A stretch of DNA of 17,126 bases from Baffinella frigidus (taxonomy: Eukaryota > Cryptophyceae > Cryptomonadales > Baffinellaceae): NCBI GenBank assembly GCA_026770585.1, contig MU646525.1, forward strand, positions 32,197-49,322, written 5' to 3'. Each line of letters opens with the position of its first letter. Position 1 is the stretch's first letter. Under the pieces are notes generated by a model. That model saw only the letters and a program-made list of their open reading frames with translations, was not told the DNA's origin and did not search any database. A program made the translations under genes and the position numbers. Shown piece by piece: positions 7,059 through 13,848 of this stretch.

Positions 7059-7986
7059 GGGTGGTACCAGAGGAGGATGGCCAGGAAGCCGAAGACCGCG
7101 ACGAACGTCCCGATCACTTTCCCGGAGGGCCACGTGCGGAGGAGGAGCCCCCCCCCGTCGGTGCTGGGATGCATGGGAGACGCAGCGTCTTTACCCGGAG
7201 ACGACGCAGGAGACGAGTCCGGGGGGGGGGCGGGGAGGAGCGACTTTGCCGCGTTCTGCGCGGCACCTTCCTCGCCCCCCTGGAGCGTGGGTGCAGCGGT
7301 GGAGGCGGAGAGGCTGAGAAGGCGGGCGGGCGACATGAATCTGCTGCTGATCGAGCGCTTGCTGGGCGTCTTGTTCGATGCCTCCTTGCTGGGTGTCTTG
7401 GCCTGTGGGTCATGGGTGAAGTGAAATCTCGTGTAAGCGCTGCGCAGTAAAGCGATGGCGGAGGCGCGCTGCATGTCAGAGGGGCTGCTGATCCGTCCAT
7501 GTCTTTGCGCACGGCGCACGGCGCACGGCGCAGGGGCACAGCGCACGGAGCAGGGGCACAGCGCACGGAGCAGGGGCACAGTGCACGGTTCCGGCGCGGG
7601 ACTTGGATGCATGGTTGTGGGCAGGGGGCACGTGCCTTGGTGGCAGAGGCGGCGCCGGTCTCGTTGGGCAGATGCTCGCCCCCCGGGCTGGGCTCCTGGG
7701 GCGGTGCCGCGGTGCCGCCCAAGGGCGGTGCAGAGAGCGCGTCGAGTGCCCTGTTCAGCTCTTCCCCCATCTTAGCAGCCGTGGTGCCCCCCATCCCCTT
7801 CTTCTCCCAGAGAGGCAGAAGCTTCTGCTCCATTTGGAGAACAGCCTCCTCGTGATGCAGGTTGTCCAGCAGCCACCGCACGATCTGTGGGCGCGTCGCG
7901 TCGGTGGCGGGCGCTCCAGACGGCAGGGGCCCGCGCTGCTCCAGAATCTGGCGCATGCGGAGCCCAAAGGGCGAGGGGCGCGGCAT
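7055..7986 (-). CDS. Tail-anchored membrane protein, unknown family (two exons)
   Basis: I do not recognise the family. Exon 1 runs from ATG at 7986 to either 7636 (GC donor, AAG|GCACGT) or 7603 (GT donor, CAA|GTCCCG); both keep the frame. Exon 2 is 7402-7055, after the good acceptor CCCACAG|GCC. The product is about 232 or 243 residues. Its parts are an arginine/proline-rich start, a helical charged stretch (RPQIVRWLLDNLHHEEAVLQ and on to about residue 85), a proline/serine linker, a low-complexity S/P/K-rich exon 2, and a single C-terminal hydrophobic segment VIGTFVAVFGFLAILLW followed only by YHP. That layout fits a tail-anchored protein of the ER or an organelle membrane (inference). The frame is open upstream to about 8070 through a T-rich tract ending CGGCAG that could be an acceptor, so a further 5' exon is possible. 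The TAG stop lies within the end of a family C element. Confidence 0.6.
7509..7590 (+). repeat. Intronic minisatellite
   Basis: Three copies of CAGGGGCACAGCGCACGGAG (7531-7590, last copy diverged), preceded by GCGCACG repeats. It falls in the proposed intron of the tail-anchored gene and explains the cysteine/alanine/proline repeats seen when that intron is read through. Confidence 0.85.
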
Positions 7987-8220
7987 GAGGCTTCCTTGAA
8001 TCTCGAAATCCTCTGCCGAGGCCTTCCCGCCTCTTTCTCGGAAACTGCCGAGGCGAAAAAAAAACCACAACCCAACCCCCCCCGCCAGCCAAATTCGAGG
8101 GGCGCGAGAGCGCGGGTGAGCGCTCCCGGCTCCCCAGCCACCGTGCCGTGCTGCTCTTTCCAGCGCTGAGCTCCGGACGAACCCACGGGGGCCTCAGGGC
8201 CTCCCCTGTTCTCCTTTTAA

Positions 8221-8247
8221 GCTTGCACAGCTCGACTTTGTGCAAGC
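8221..8247. repeat. Hairpin upstream of the tail-anchored gene
   Basis: GCTTGCACA and its perfect complement around a 9-base loop. It lies about 235 bp upstream of the called ATG; a regulatory role is possible but unsupported. Confidence 0.7.
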
Positions 8248-8475
8248 ACAAACTGGGGAGGTGTGTAGAGTGTTGGAGGTCCCGCTGAACAGTAGCCTCA
8301 CAGGGGGGAACACACTGTGAAACCTTTGTCAATACCAAAACCAACTCGGGCGCCATGTGTCCCCCCCCCCCCACGGAGGCTACGTGTAAGGTTCCAGCCA
8401 GGAGCGGGGGGGGTGCTTCTCCCCTTCGTACACAACGTGTAGAGTACGCATGACCTCTCTTGTTGAAACATAGGA
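8248..8475. other. Unassigned stretch
   Basis: Contains long C and G runs (about 8360-8372, 8406-8413) and no convincing ORF. Minus-strand frames crossing it are shadows without domains. Confidence 0.4.
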
Positions 8476-8575
8476 ATGGTATCTCGCACTCAAGAACCCC
8501 CCCCCTCCTCCTAGCACCCGACGCCTCCCCCCCTAGGACCTTTGTATGGTCTTGGGGGGGGGGAGCGCACAAAGT
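8476..8575. mobile_element. Diverged family A-like remnant
   Basis: GGTATCTCGCACTCAAGAA followed by a C run, CTCCTAG, CCTAGGACC and a G run resembles the arms and part of the core of family A. Ends and most of the core are missing. Confidence 0.5.
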
Positions 8576-8603
8576 TTTTTATTATTTTTTGACAAAAAAT
8601 ACC

Positions 8604-8623
8604 GGTAATAACCAGTTATTACC
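8604..8623. repeat. Near-perfect palindrome
   Basis: GGTAATAAC, CA, GTTATTACC: 9-bp arms with a 2-base centre. An AT-rich TTTTTTGACAAAAAA stretch precedes it. Confidence 0.8.
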
Positions 8624-8711
8624 CAGGGCAAAGGAGAGTGAATTAGGGGGACAAAGTGCGTCAGGATTCTGGCAAGAGGAACGACAACAACCAAAGAAAC
8701 AACACCATGAA

Positions 8712-8838
8712 ACCTGAACCTTACGCCTTTGACCCTGAACCCTAAACCCTGAACCCTCCACGCTAAACTCTCAACCCTAAACCCCAAACCCAAAACACTA
8801 AACCCAAAATGTGCAGCCATCAACCCGAACCCCGCACC
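8712..8838 (-). repeat. Degenerate CCCTAAA/CCCTGAA block
   Basis: Telomere-like heptamers in the C-rich orientation (opposite to 6631-6835), heavily decayed. Confidence 0.8.
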
Positions 8839-8887
8839 ACTACACACTATACACATTTACACAAAACCAAGTCGAGTTGATGGAATC

Positions 8888-8950
8888 CTGAGTCGTCCTG
8901 AGTGAATTCTGAGTTGTTCTCACTGAATACTGAGGCGTCCTGAGTGAATT
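8888..8950 (+). repeat. Three 21-bp tandem units
   Basis: Exact 21-bp spacing at 8888, 8909 and 8930; unit CTGAGTCGTCCTGAGTGAAT plus one base. A short ORF begins next to it (8944-9153) but shows nothing protein-like. Confidence 0.85.
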
Positions 8951-9227
8951 TTTACATGAAACCTGGAGACAAAGTTGGTGAGAGTGTCCTACGGAGAGTC
9001 CGAACATTTAAACATGATACAAATAGCCAACATTTCACTGAACTACGGCCATTTGCGCCCCGTTCGTGGATGGAAAAAAATATTTTTGACCTTAAAAACT
9101 GGTTTAAAAACTGGTACGCACACCCATGCCAGTGCAGCAGTTTCAGTTTTTAACTAAAAACTGGTAGCGATGAGGCTGGCTGATGGGTTCTCGTCGCCAT
9201 ACTAGACGGATGGTGAGTGAGACACCA
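8951..9227. other. AT-richer stretch, no gene called
   Basis: Holds AAAAACTGGT three times (near 9095, 9108 and 9155) and the palindrome CAGTTTTTA-AC-TAAAAACTG (9144-9163). Two overlapping ORFs of 60-69 codons lack any domain or strong start context. Confidence 0.4.
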
Positions 9228-9266
9228 TTGTTAATGCGAACGAGTCGGCCGTGTTCGCATTAACAA
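9228..9266. repeat. Hairpin with perfect 14-bp stem
   Basis: TTGTTAATGCGAAC at 9228-9241 and its exact complement at 9253-9266 around 11 bases. Weak pairing continues outward. Confidence 0.88.
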
Positions 9267-9326
9267 ATGTGCGGCCGTGTGCATCAATTGGGGGGGGGGG
9301 TTCTGTTGAGCGGCGAGGAGGCTATC

Positions 9327-9346
9327 TGTACTCAGGCCTGAGTACA
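9327..9346. repeat. Perfect 20-bp palindrome at an element edge
   Basis: TGTACTCAGG followed directly by its complement. The last bases are the TACA start of the adjacent family A element. Confidence 0.88.
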
Positions 9347-9463
9347 GGGGTGCCTCGCTCATAAGAACCCCCCCCCCCCCTCCTAGGGACCACCACAGGA
9401 CCCTAGGCATGGTCCCTACTGTAGTGACCTAGGGGGGGGTCCTATGAGCGAGGTACCCCTGTA
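9343..9463 (-). mobile_element. Family A element, full length
   Basis: TACAGGGGTGCCTCGCTCAT ... ATGAGCGAGGTACCCCTGTA, core in reverse orientation. The left arm holds a run of 12 C; the right arm has lost part of the matching TTTCTT. Confidence 0.9.
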
Positions 9464-9612
9464 CTGGCCTACAACCACTTGAATGCAGACATGCTCGTCT
9501 GACCACTAAAACAATCATTATCCCTCTACTGGAAAACGCACAGGGATAATCCACAGCTTTGGGGAGAACATACACTACAGGGCTTACTCGATCATAAGGT
9601 CACACACTTTTT
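9464..9612. repeat. Spacer with hairpin and family A fragment
   Basis: ATTATCCCT (9517-9525) pairs with AGGGATAAT (9542-9550). TACAGGGCTTACTCGATCATAAG at about 9576-9598 is a diverged left end of family A that breaks off at the TGTGG cluster. Confidence 0.65.
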
Positions 9613-9965
9613 TGTGGTGTGGTGTGGGACCTTAAATAATTAAGGTCCACAGAAGTGTGGTGTGGTGTGGGACCTTGAATATGCACCTTAAAGTTTTATC
9701 GAAAAAAGTGCTTTTTCGATTTTTTTGGTCGTGCCTTTTCCAGCACTTTTTCGGCCTTCTGCGAACCGGAAATTGGGAAATGTAGGCCCGTTTCGACCCG
9801 AAAATTCGCCAGCTCCATTCTCCGGGGGGGGAAAGCACTCAAAAGATCAATTTTTTTCTGCTGTGTTGAGGTCCGCATTTTTTGTGGTGTGGTGTGGGAC
9901 CTTAAATAATCAAGGTCCACACATGTGTGGTGTGGTGTGGGACCTTAAATAATTAAGGTCCACAT
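9613..9965 (+). repeat. TGTGGTGTGG / ACCTTAAATAATTAAGGT cluster
   Basis: Four copies (9613-9651, 9656-9680 partial, 9883-9921, 9924-9965) of TGTGGTGTGGTGTGGGACC followed by TTAAATAATTAAGGTCC, an AT-centred palindrome. Pairs of copies bracket about 200 bp that include the hairpin ATCGAAAAA/TTTTTCGAT (9698-9720). The arrangement could be an element with paired ends in direct orientation, or a locally expanded repeat. ORFs of 68-75 codons across it reflect the repeat. Confidence 0.8.
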
Positions 9966-10045
9966 CTCAGTTTACGGTGTGTGACCTTCTATTGTGTGAC
10001 CTTATGCTCGAGAAAGCCCTGTACATGTAGTGGAATCCACGGCTG

Positions 10046-10167
10046 TACAGGGGTATCTCGCTCACAAGGAGCCGACCCCCCCCCCAGGACCACCGTAGGG
10101 CCCTAGGAATAGGCCTACTGTAGGGTCCTAGGGGGAGGCGTTTCCTTGTGAGCGAAGTAACCCTGTA
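10046..10167 (-). mobile_element. Family A element with co-varying arms
   Basis: TACAGGGGTATCTCGCTCAC ... GTGAGCGAAGTAACCCTGTA. The usual CATAAGAA is CACAAGGA in the left arm, and the right arm has the matching TCCTTGTG in place of TTCTTATG, so both arms carry the same two changes. Confidence 0.9.
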
Positions 10168-10181
10168 GGCGAGCGTCTTCT

Positions 10182-10201
10182 TAATCGAGGCACCCCTGTA
10201 C
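10182..10201 (+). mobile_element. Solo right end of family A
   Basis: AATCGAGGCACCCCTGTA matches the family A right terminus without a body. GGAATCCAC follows nearby (10224) and also precedes the copy at 10046, hinting at a duplication that included an element edge. Confidence 0.6.
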
Positions 10202-10273
10202 TGGGGAGAAAATACACTGCTGGAATCCACAGGCCTTGGCGGACCCTACACTTGATGCGGAGTCATCCAGAGC

Positions 10274-10546
10274 CTACAGGGGTACCTCGCTTATAAGAAA
10301 CCTCACCCCCTTAGGACCCTACAGTAGGCCTATGCCTAGGGCCCTATGGTGGTCCTAGGGGAGGTGACGTTTCTTATGAGCGAGGTACCCCTGTAGCTCT
10401 GCCTCAGTCGGCTTGACCGACTATCCCTAAGTTGACACGCTGGGTTTGCGGCACACACCCGTCAACTTTGGCGCAGAAACGAGCCCGGGCTCGCCGCATC
10501 GGCCAGCCCGAACCGACCCGAATCGACTCATGCGACAGAGAGCTAT
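10274..10546 (+). mobile_element. Family C element copy 2, split by family A
   Basis: C at 10274 plus the TA of an inserted A element, then GCTCTGCCTCAGTCGG from 10396, the internal AAGTTGACACGC...CGTCAACTTTGG core, and the right end GACAGAGAGCTA. The A element sits precisely in the TA of the terminal CTAG. Closest relative in the window is the copy at 16228-16368, which shares the GGGTTTGCGG core orientation. Confidence 0.8.
10275..10395 (+). mobile_element. Family A element nested in family C
   Basis: TACAGGGGTACCTCGCTTAT ... ATGAGCGAGGTACCCCTGTA, with intact arms and core. Target TA belongs to the first four bases of the family C element. Confidence 0.92.
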
Positions 10547-10611
10547 TGCTGGGACTTCCCACGGAAGGGTCAGGTGTCCGGCTACGGCGAGCTCGAATCA
10601 ATCCTCAAGGT

Positions 10612-10638
10612 CCTAACGGTCGTAACGGTCGTAACGGC
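10612..10638 (+). repeat. Three 9-bp tandem units
   Basis: CCTAACGGT, CGTAACGGT, CGTAACGGC. Confidence 0.85.
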
Positions 10639-10957
10639 TCCGGGGGTTGAATCTTAACGGTCCTATTGGATCGTGCACTGGCACTCCTGGTCATCTAATG
10701 ACACACACATAGAACTATTGAGTGGCTGATTCTGAAGTTTTAGAGTTTTATGTTGTGACAAAAATGCCAAAAGTGGCCGGAATTGGAGCCCTTGTTCATA
10801 ATTTCACATCGAAGTGTGGCCGACAGATGCGAAACGCGCTCTATTGGACTACGCACACGGGGGTTGAAAGGACCTAAGAGCCCTATTGGATCGTGCACTC
10901 GCACTCCTAGTCATCCAATAACACACACGCAGAAAGCTATTGGATCAGAGAGCTATT

Positions 10958-11014
10958 GGGCCCTACTGTGGTCCTAGGGGGGGTGCGCTTTCTTATGAGC
11001 GAGGTACCCCTGTA
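10958..11014 (+). mobile_element. Family A element, right half only
   Basis: Begins GGGCCCTACTGTGGTCCTAG directly after GAGCTATTG of the host array and ends GAGCGAGGTACCCCTGTA. Followed by ACACACACGCAGAGAG, the normal array sequence. Confidence 0.85.
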
Positions 11015-11084
11015 ACACACACGCAGAGAGCTATTGGATCGTGCACTCGCACTCCTAGTCATCCTAGGGAGTGCACTCGCACTC

Positions 11085-11206
11085 CTACAGGGGTACCTCG
11101 CTCATAAGAAACTGCGCCCCCCTAGGACCCTACAGTAGGCCTATGCGTAGGGCCCTATGGTGGTCCTAGGGAGGGGGCAGTTTCTTATGAGCGAGGTACC
11201 CCTGTA
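11085..11206 (+). mobile_element. Family A element, full length, in the array
   Basis: 122 bp, TACAGGGGTACCTCGCTCAT ... ATGAGCGAGGTACCCCTGTA. Left flank GCACTCC and right flank ACACACAG are array sequence, with about nine array bases missing at the junction. Arm bases ACTGC/GCAGT differ from the usual ACCGC/GCGGT on both sides. Confidence 0.92.
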
Positions 11207-11459
11207 ACACACAGAGAGAGAGCTATTGGACGACGCACTCGCAGCACTTGTTCTCGTCCTCGTTCGCAGCACTTGTTCCCGTCCTCGGAATTGGAGCCCT
11301 TGTTCATAATTTCACATCCAAGTGTGCGAAACCCGCTCTCTATTGGATCGTGCACTCGCACGCCTAGTTATCCAACAACACACACACAGAGCTATTGGAC
11401 GACGCACTCGCAGCACTTGTTCTCGTCCTCTTGGATCGTGCACCCGCACGCCTAGACTT

Positions 11460-11548
11460 GGCTATACGTCTGGATCGTTTGACCAGGCCGTAATCTGGTA
11501 CAAATCCACTGATTTTACAGTGAATTCACTACCTCGAGACGTATAGCC
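11460..11548. mobile_element. 89-bp inverted-repeat element, single copy
   Basis: GGCTATACGTCT at 11460 and AGACGTATAGCC at 11537-11548. It interrupts an array unit: CGCCTAGACTT precedes it and ACTAGTCATCGAATAACAC follows, so CTAG may be the duplicated target. Internal TGGTACAAATCCAC resembles the family C core. Confidence 0.75.
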
Positions 11549-11630
11549 ACTAGTCATCGAATAACACACACACAGAGCTATTGGATCGTGCACTCGCAGC
11601 ACTTGTTCTCGTCCTCGTTCCCGACGAGCG

Positions 11631-12100
11631 CCCCGAGGTTCGCAACCTGCTGCCGCTTCTGCCCCTTCTCGCCCTGCAGGGGGTAAGGGCTGGGGGTTAG
11701 GGTTTCCCAATCAACATACAGGGGTACCTCGCTCATAAGAAACCGCCCCCTCTAGGACCGTACAGTAGGACTATGCCTTGGGTCCTATGGTGGTCCTAGG
11801 GGGGGGGGCAGTTTCTGATGAGCGAGGTGCCCCTGTAAGGGCTGGGGGTCAGGGTTTCCCACTCAATACACTCCCCGAGGTTCGCAACCTGCTGCCGCTT
11901 CTGCCGCTTTTCGCCCTGCGGGGGGTAGGTCCTCCACTTAGCAGCGACCCAAGACATTTCCCCCCGGATTCTCGGGGGAAACGCGGTTAGAATTCCAGGG
12001 CAATGGATAAGATTCTGGTACAAATTGTTTAGATGGACTGTATCCGTGAAGCCCCCGAGGTTCGCAACCTGCTGCCGCTTCTGCCCCTTCTCGCCCTGCG
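11631..12100 (+). repeat. Three copies of a 55-60 bp direct repeat
   Basis: CCGAGGTTCGCAACCTGCTG, then CCGCTTCTGCC and TCTCGCCCTGC, starts at about 11632, 11875 and 12054. Copies 1 and 2 continue into a G-rich GGGGGTA tail. Between copies 2 and 3 lies TTTCCCCCCGGATTCTCGGGGGAAA-type complementarity (about 11958-11982). Frames through the copies read well on both strands because of base composition, not because of a recognisable protein. Confidence 0.8.
11717..11837 (+). mobile_element. Family A element between 35-bp direct repeats
   Basis: TACAGGGGTACCTCGCTCAT ... ATGAGCGAGGTGCCCCTGTA. Both flanks carry GTAAGGGCTGGGGGT and following AGGGTTTCCCA.TCAA (about 11683-11718 and 11835-11871), far longer than the usual TA duplication, so the element sits at the junction of a host tandem duplication. 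Confidence 0.9.
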
Positions 12101-12340
12101 TTGGGGTTGAGGGGTTAGGGTTTAGGGTGTAGGGTGTAGGGTTTAGGGTGTAGGGTGTAGGGTGTAGGGTGTAGGGTTTAGGGTTTAGGGTGTAGGGTGT
12201 AGGGTGTAGGGTTTAGGGTGTAGGGTTTAGGGTTTAGGGTTAAGGGTGTAGGGTTTAGGGTGAAGGGTGTAGGGTGTAGGGTTTAGGGTGTAGGGTTTGG
12301 GGTCTAGGGTTTAGGGTTTAGGGTTTAGTGTTGAGTGTTT
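12101..12340 (+). repeat. Degenerate TTTAGGG / GTGTAGGG array
   Basis: 7-bp periodicity with TTTAGGG and TGTAGGG variants intermixed over about 240 bp. No coding potential. Confidence 0.92.
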
Positions 12341-12422
12341 AGCCCTGCGGGGGGTGCAGAGAGAAGTTTATTGGATACCCATAAAGCCACAAACTCCTGA
12401 GTGTCACAGAGTCTGCGGGGGT
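12341..12422. other. Spacer, nothing recognised
   Basis: Unique sequence with a short GCCCTGCGGGGGGT fragment of the 11631 repeat at its start. Confidence 0.4.
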
Positions 12423-12633
12423 TAGAGCGGGTCTCTCATTAGTTGACACGATTCGGACCTCGAAAACAAAATAAATGGTGAACAAAATGAGTCAACTTGT
12501 GTAGTAAATTTCATTGCGAGAAAAAAAGAATTCTCATTTCAATGAAATTTACTACACAAGTTGACTCATTTTGTTCACCATTTATTTTGTTTTCGAGGTC
12601 CGAATCGTGTCAACTAATGAGAGACCCGCTCTA
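12423..12633. mobile_element. Perfect 94-bp inverted repeat foldback
   Basis: 12423-12516 and 12540-12633 are exact reverse complements without a mismatch by eye. The arms start TAGAGCGGGTCTCTCATTAG and end AAATTTCATTG; the 23-base centre (CGAGAA...TTCTC) can pair a little further. The apex motif TGTGTAGTAAATTTCATTG matches that of family D but in the reverse direction relative to the apex. Arm identity implies a recent origin or ongoing arm correction. Confidence 0.93.
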
Positions 12634-12661
12634 CGGTTCGGGGATTAGGGTTTCGCGCCTC

Positions 12662-12903
12662 CTAGCTATCCCTTAAGTGCCCATGCCGCCAAATTTGACG
12701 GCCAAGAGGTCCTAGGCAGGTCCTAGGGCCCTACGGTAGGGCGTATGGGCATACTGGTCACTTAAGGGATATCTCCCGTCTATTTTGTCTCGCTATTTTG
12801 GTGACACCGGGCTGTTTTTCACTCCCAAGGTTGACGGAGTGGTACCGCACACCCAGCATGTCCATTTGAGAATAGTCGGGCAACCCCAGTGAGGCAGAGC
12901 TAG
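12662..12903 (+). mobile_element. Family C element copy 3, split by family B
   Basis: CTAGCT at 12662-12667, then a whole family B element, then TCTCCCGTCTATTTTGTCTC, which aligns with the copy at 14827 after its TAGCTCTGTC start. The internal core GGTTGACGGAGTGGTACCGC is present, and the right end is GTGAGGCAGAGCTAG. Confidence 0.82.
12667..12771. mobile_element. Family B element copy 5 (105 bp), nested in family C
   Basis: TATCCCTTAAGTGCCC ... GGTCACTTAAGGGATA. Nearly identical to copy 2 at 5052-5156, including the GCCGCCAAATTTGACGGC near-palindrome. Confidence 0.94.
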
Positions 12904-12935
12904 ACCTTGCTAGCGACTACCACGGCCGTGGGAGG

Positions 12936-13376
12936 TAGGGTTCAGGGTTCAGGGTTCAGGGTTCAGGGTTAAGGAATGGGGTTAAAGGCTTGGGGTTCGG
13001 GGGTTGGGGTTTGGGGTTTGGGGTTTGGGGTTTGGGGCTTGGGGCTTGGGGGTTGGGGTTTGGGGTGTAGGGTTTAGGGTGTAGAGTTTAGGGTTTAGGG
13101 TTTACCGAGGTGTCCTTGGAGCGCTGCTTTTTGGGGGTTCGGGGTTTGGGGTGTAGAGTTTAGGGTGTAGAGTTTAGGGTTTAGGGTTTACCGAGGTGTC
13201 CTTGGTGCGCTGCTTTTGGAACTCGGCAAGCAGTGCCTGGTGTAGGGATGAGGCATTAGGGGTTGGGGGTTGGGGATTAGCGATAAGGGTTCAGGGATGA
13301 GGGATTAGGGGTGAGGGGTTAGGGATGAGGATTTCGGGATTAGGGTTTGGGGTTTGGGGTGTATGTGTGGGGTGTA
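12936..13376 (+). repeat. Mixed TTCAGGG / TTTGGGG / TTTAGGG array
   Basis: Sub-blocks are TTCAGGG (about 12945-12980), TTTGGGG (13010-13065), GTGTAG and TTTAGGG, then irregular GGGATTAG. A non-telomeric segment ACCGAGGTGTCCTTGG plus .GCGCTGCTTTT is duplicated at 13104 and 13190 (86-bp period) together with the flanking TTTAGGG units. Confidence 0.88.
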
Positions 13377-13396
13377 TGGTGCGCCCGATCCGTGTT

Positions 13397-13548
13397 CTTA
13401 TCTCAGGAAACGAGTTCTAAAACTCGTTTTCTTAAGTCAATTCCCCTATAAATTTGTCAACTTATACGGAGAGTAAAGAATAAGTTGACGAATTTGTAGG
13501 GGGGTTGACTTGAGAAAACGAGTTTTAGAACTCGTTTTCTGAGATAAG
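13397..13548. mobile_element. Long foldback with nested palindrome
   Basis: Arms of about 65 bp start CTTATCTCAG and include AAACGAGTTCTAAAACTCGT, itself a palindrome, and AAGTCAA; the inner end is GTTGACGAATTTGTA on the right arm. A few mismatches. The inner motif is also the core of the family C copy at 13977. Confidence 0.88.
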
Positions 13549-13571
13549 TTCAGCGGCTTTCCACCAAAGCG

Positions 13572-13655
13572 GTGCGTCTCGCTCATAAGACATCGCCCCC
13601 TCCTTGGACCCTACAGTAGGCCTGTACCTAGTGCCCTGTGGCGGTGAAGGAGTGA
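13572..13655 (+). mobile_element. Diverged family A element, 3' truncated
   Basis: GTGCGTCTCGCTCATAAGA, a C-rich stretch and CCCTACAGTAGGCCTG..CCTAG match the left arm and core; the right arm is lost after CCCTGTGGCGGT. Confidence 0.75.
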
Positions 13656-13687
13656 AATGCGTTCAATCGCAACCAACATGGCCACCC

Positions 13688-13792
13688 TATCCCTTAAGTG
13701 GCGAGTAGGCTCATACGCCCTACCGTAGGGCCCTAGGACCTGCCTAGGACCTGTCGGGGGTCAATTTTGACCCCCTCGCCACTTAAGGGATA
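13688..13792. mobile_element. Family B element copy 6 (105 bp)
   Basis: TATCCCTTAAGTGGCGAG ... CTCGCCACTTAAGGGATA. The arm extension GGCGAG/CTCGCC differs from copies 1-4 on both sides together. The internal palindrome is GGGGGTCAA/TTGACCCCC. Confidence 0.94.
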
Positions 13793-13848
13793 TTCCCTCC
13801 CGCCGAGGCCTTATTTAGCTAACGCCAAATACAAGCAGGCGGAGACGA

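Larger units (their letters stand above)
10660..11625 (+). repeat. Segmentally duplicated array around CTATTGGATCGTGCACTCGC
   Basis: The block CTATTGGATCGTGCACTCGC plus ACTCCTAGTCATCCAATAACACACACGCAGAGAG occurs complete or in part near 10664, 10883, 10950, 11029, 11341, 11430 and 11580. A second block beginning GGAATTGGAGCCCTTGTTCA recurs at about 10779-10825 and 11287-11330 (508 bp apart), and CGCAGCACTTGTTCTCGTCC recurs near 11240, 11266, 11408 and 11596. Within a unit, TATTGGAT and ATCCAATA are complementary. Three mobile elements interrupt it. Confidence 0.8.

Noticed and set aside
6947-7775. Plus-strand ORFs opposite the tail-anchored gene
   Set aside because: Arg/Gly-rich antisense shadows of the GC-rich minus-strand exons.
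7114-8070. A single 318-residue minus-strand ORF
   Set aside because: Its C-terminal half reads through a minisatellite and out of the frame that encodes the membrane anchor; a two-exon model explains the sequence better.
8944-9157. Two overlapping plus-strand ORFs of 60-69 codons
   Set aside because: No domain, no composition signal, and they begin within a 21-bp tandem repeat.
10660-11625. CRISPR-like or tRNA-like array
   Set aside because: Repeat spacing is irregular, the blocks are segmental duplications, and no cloverleaf can be drawn.
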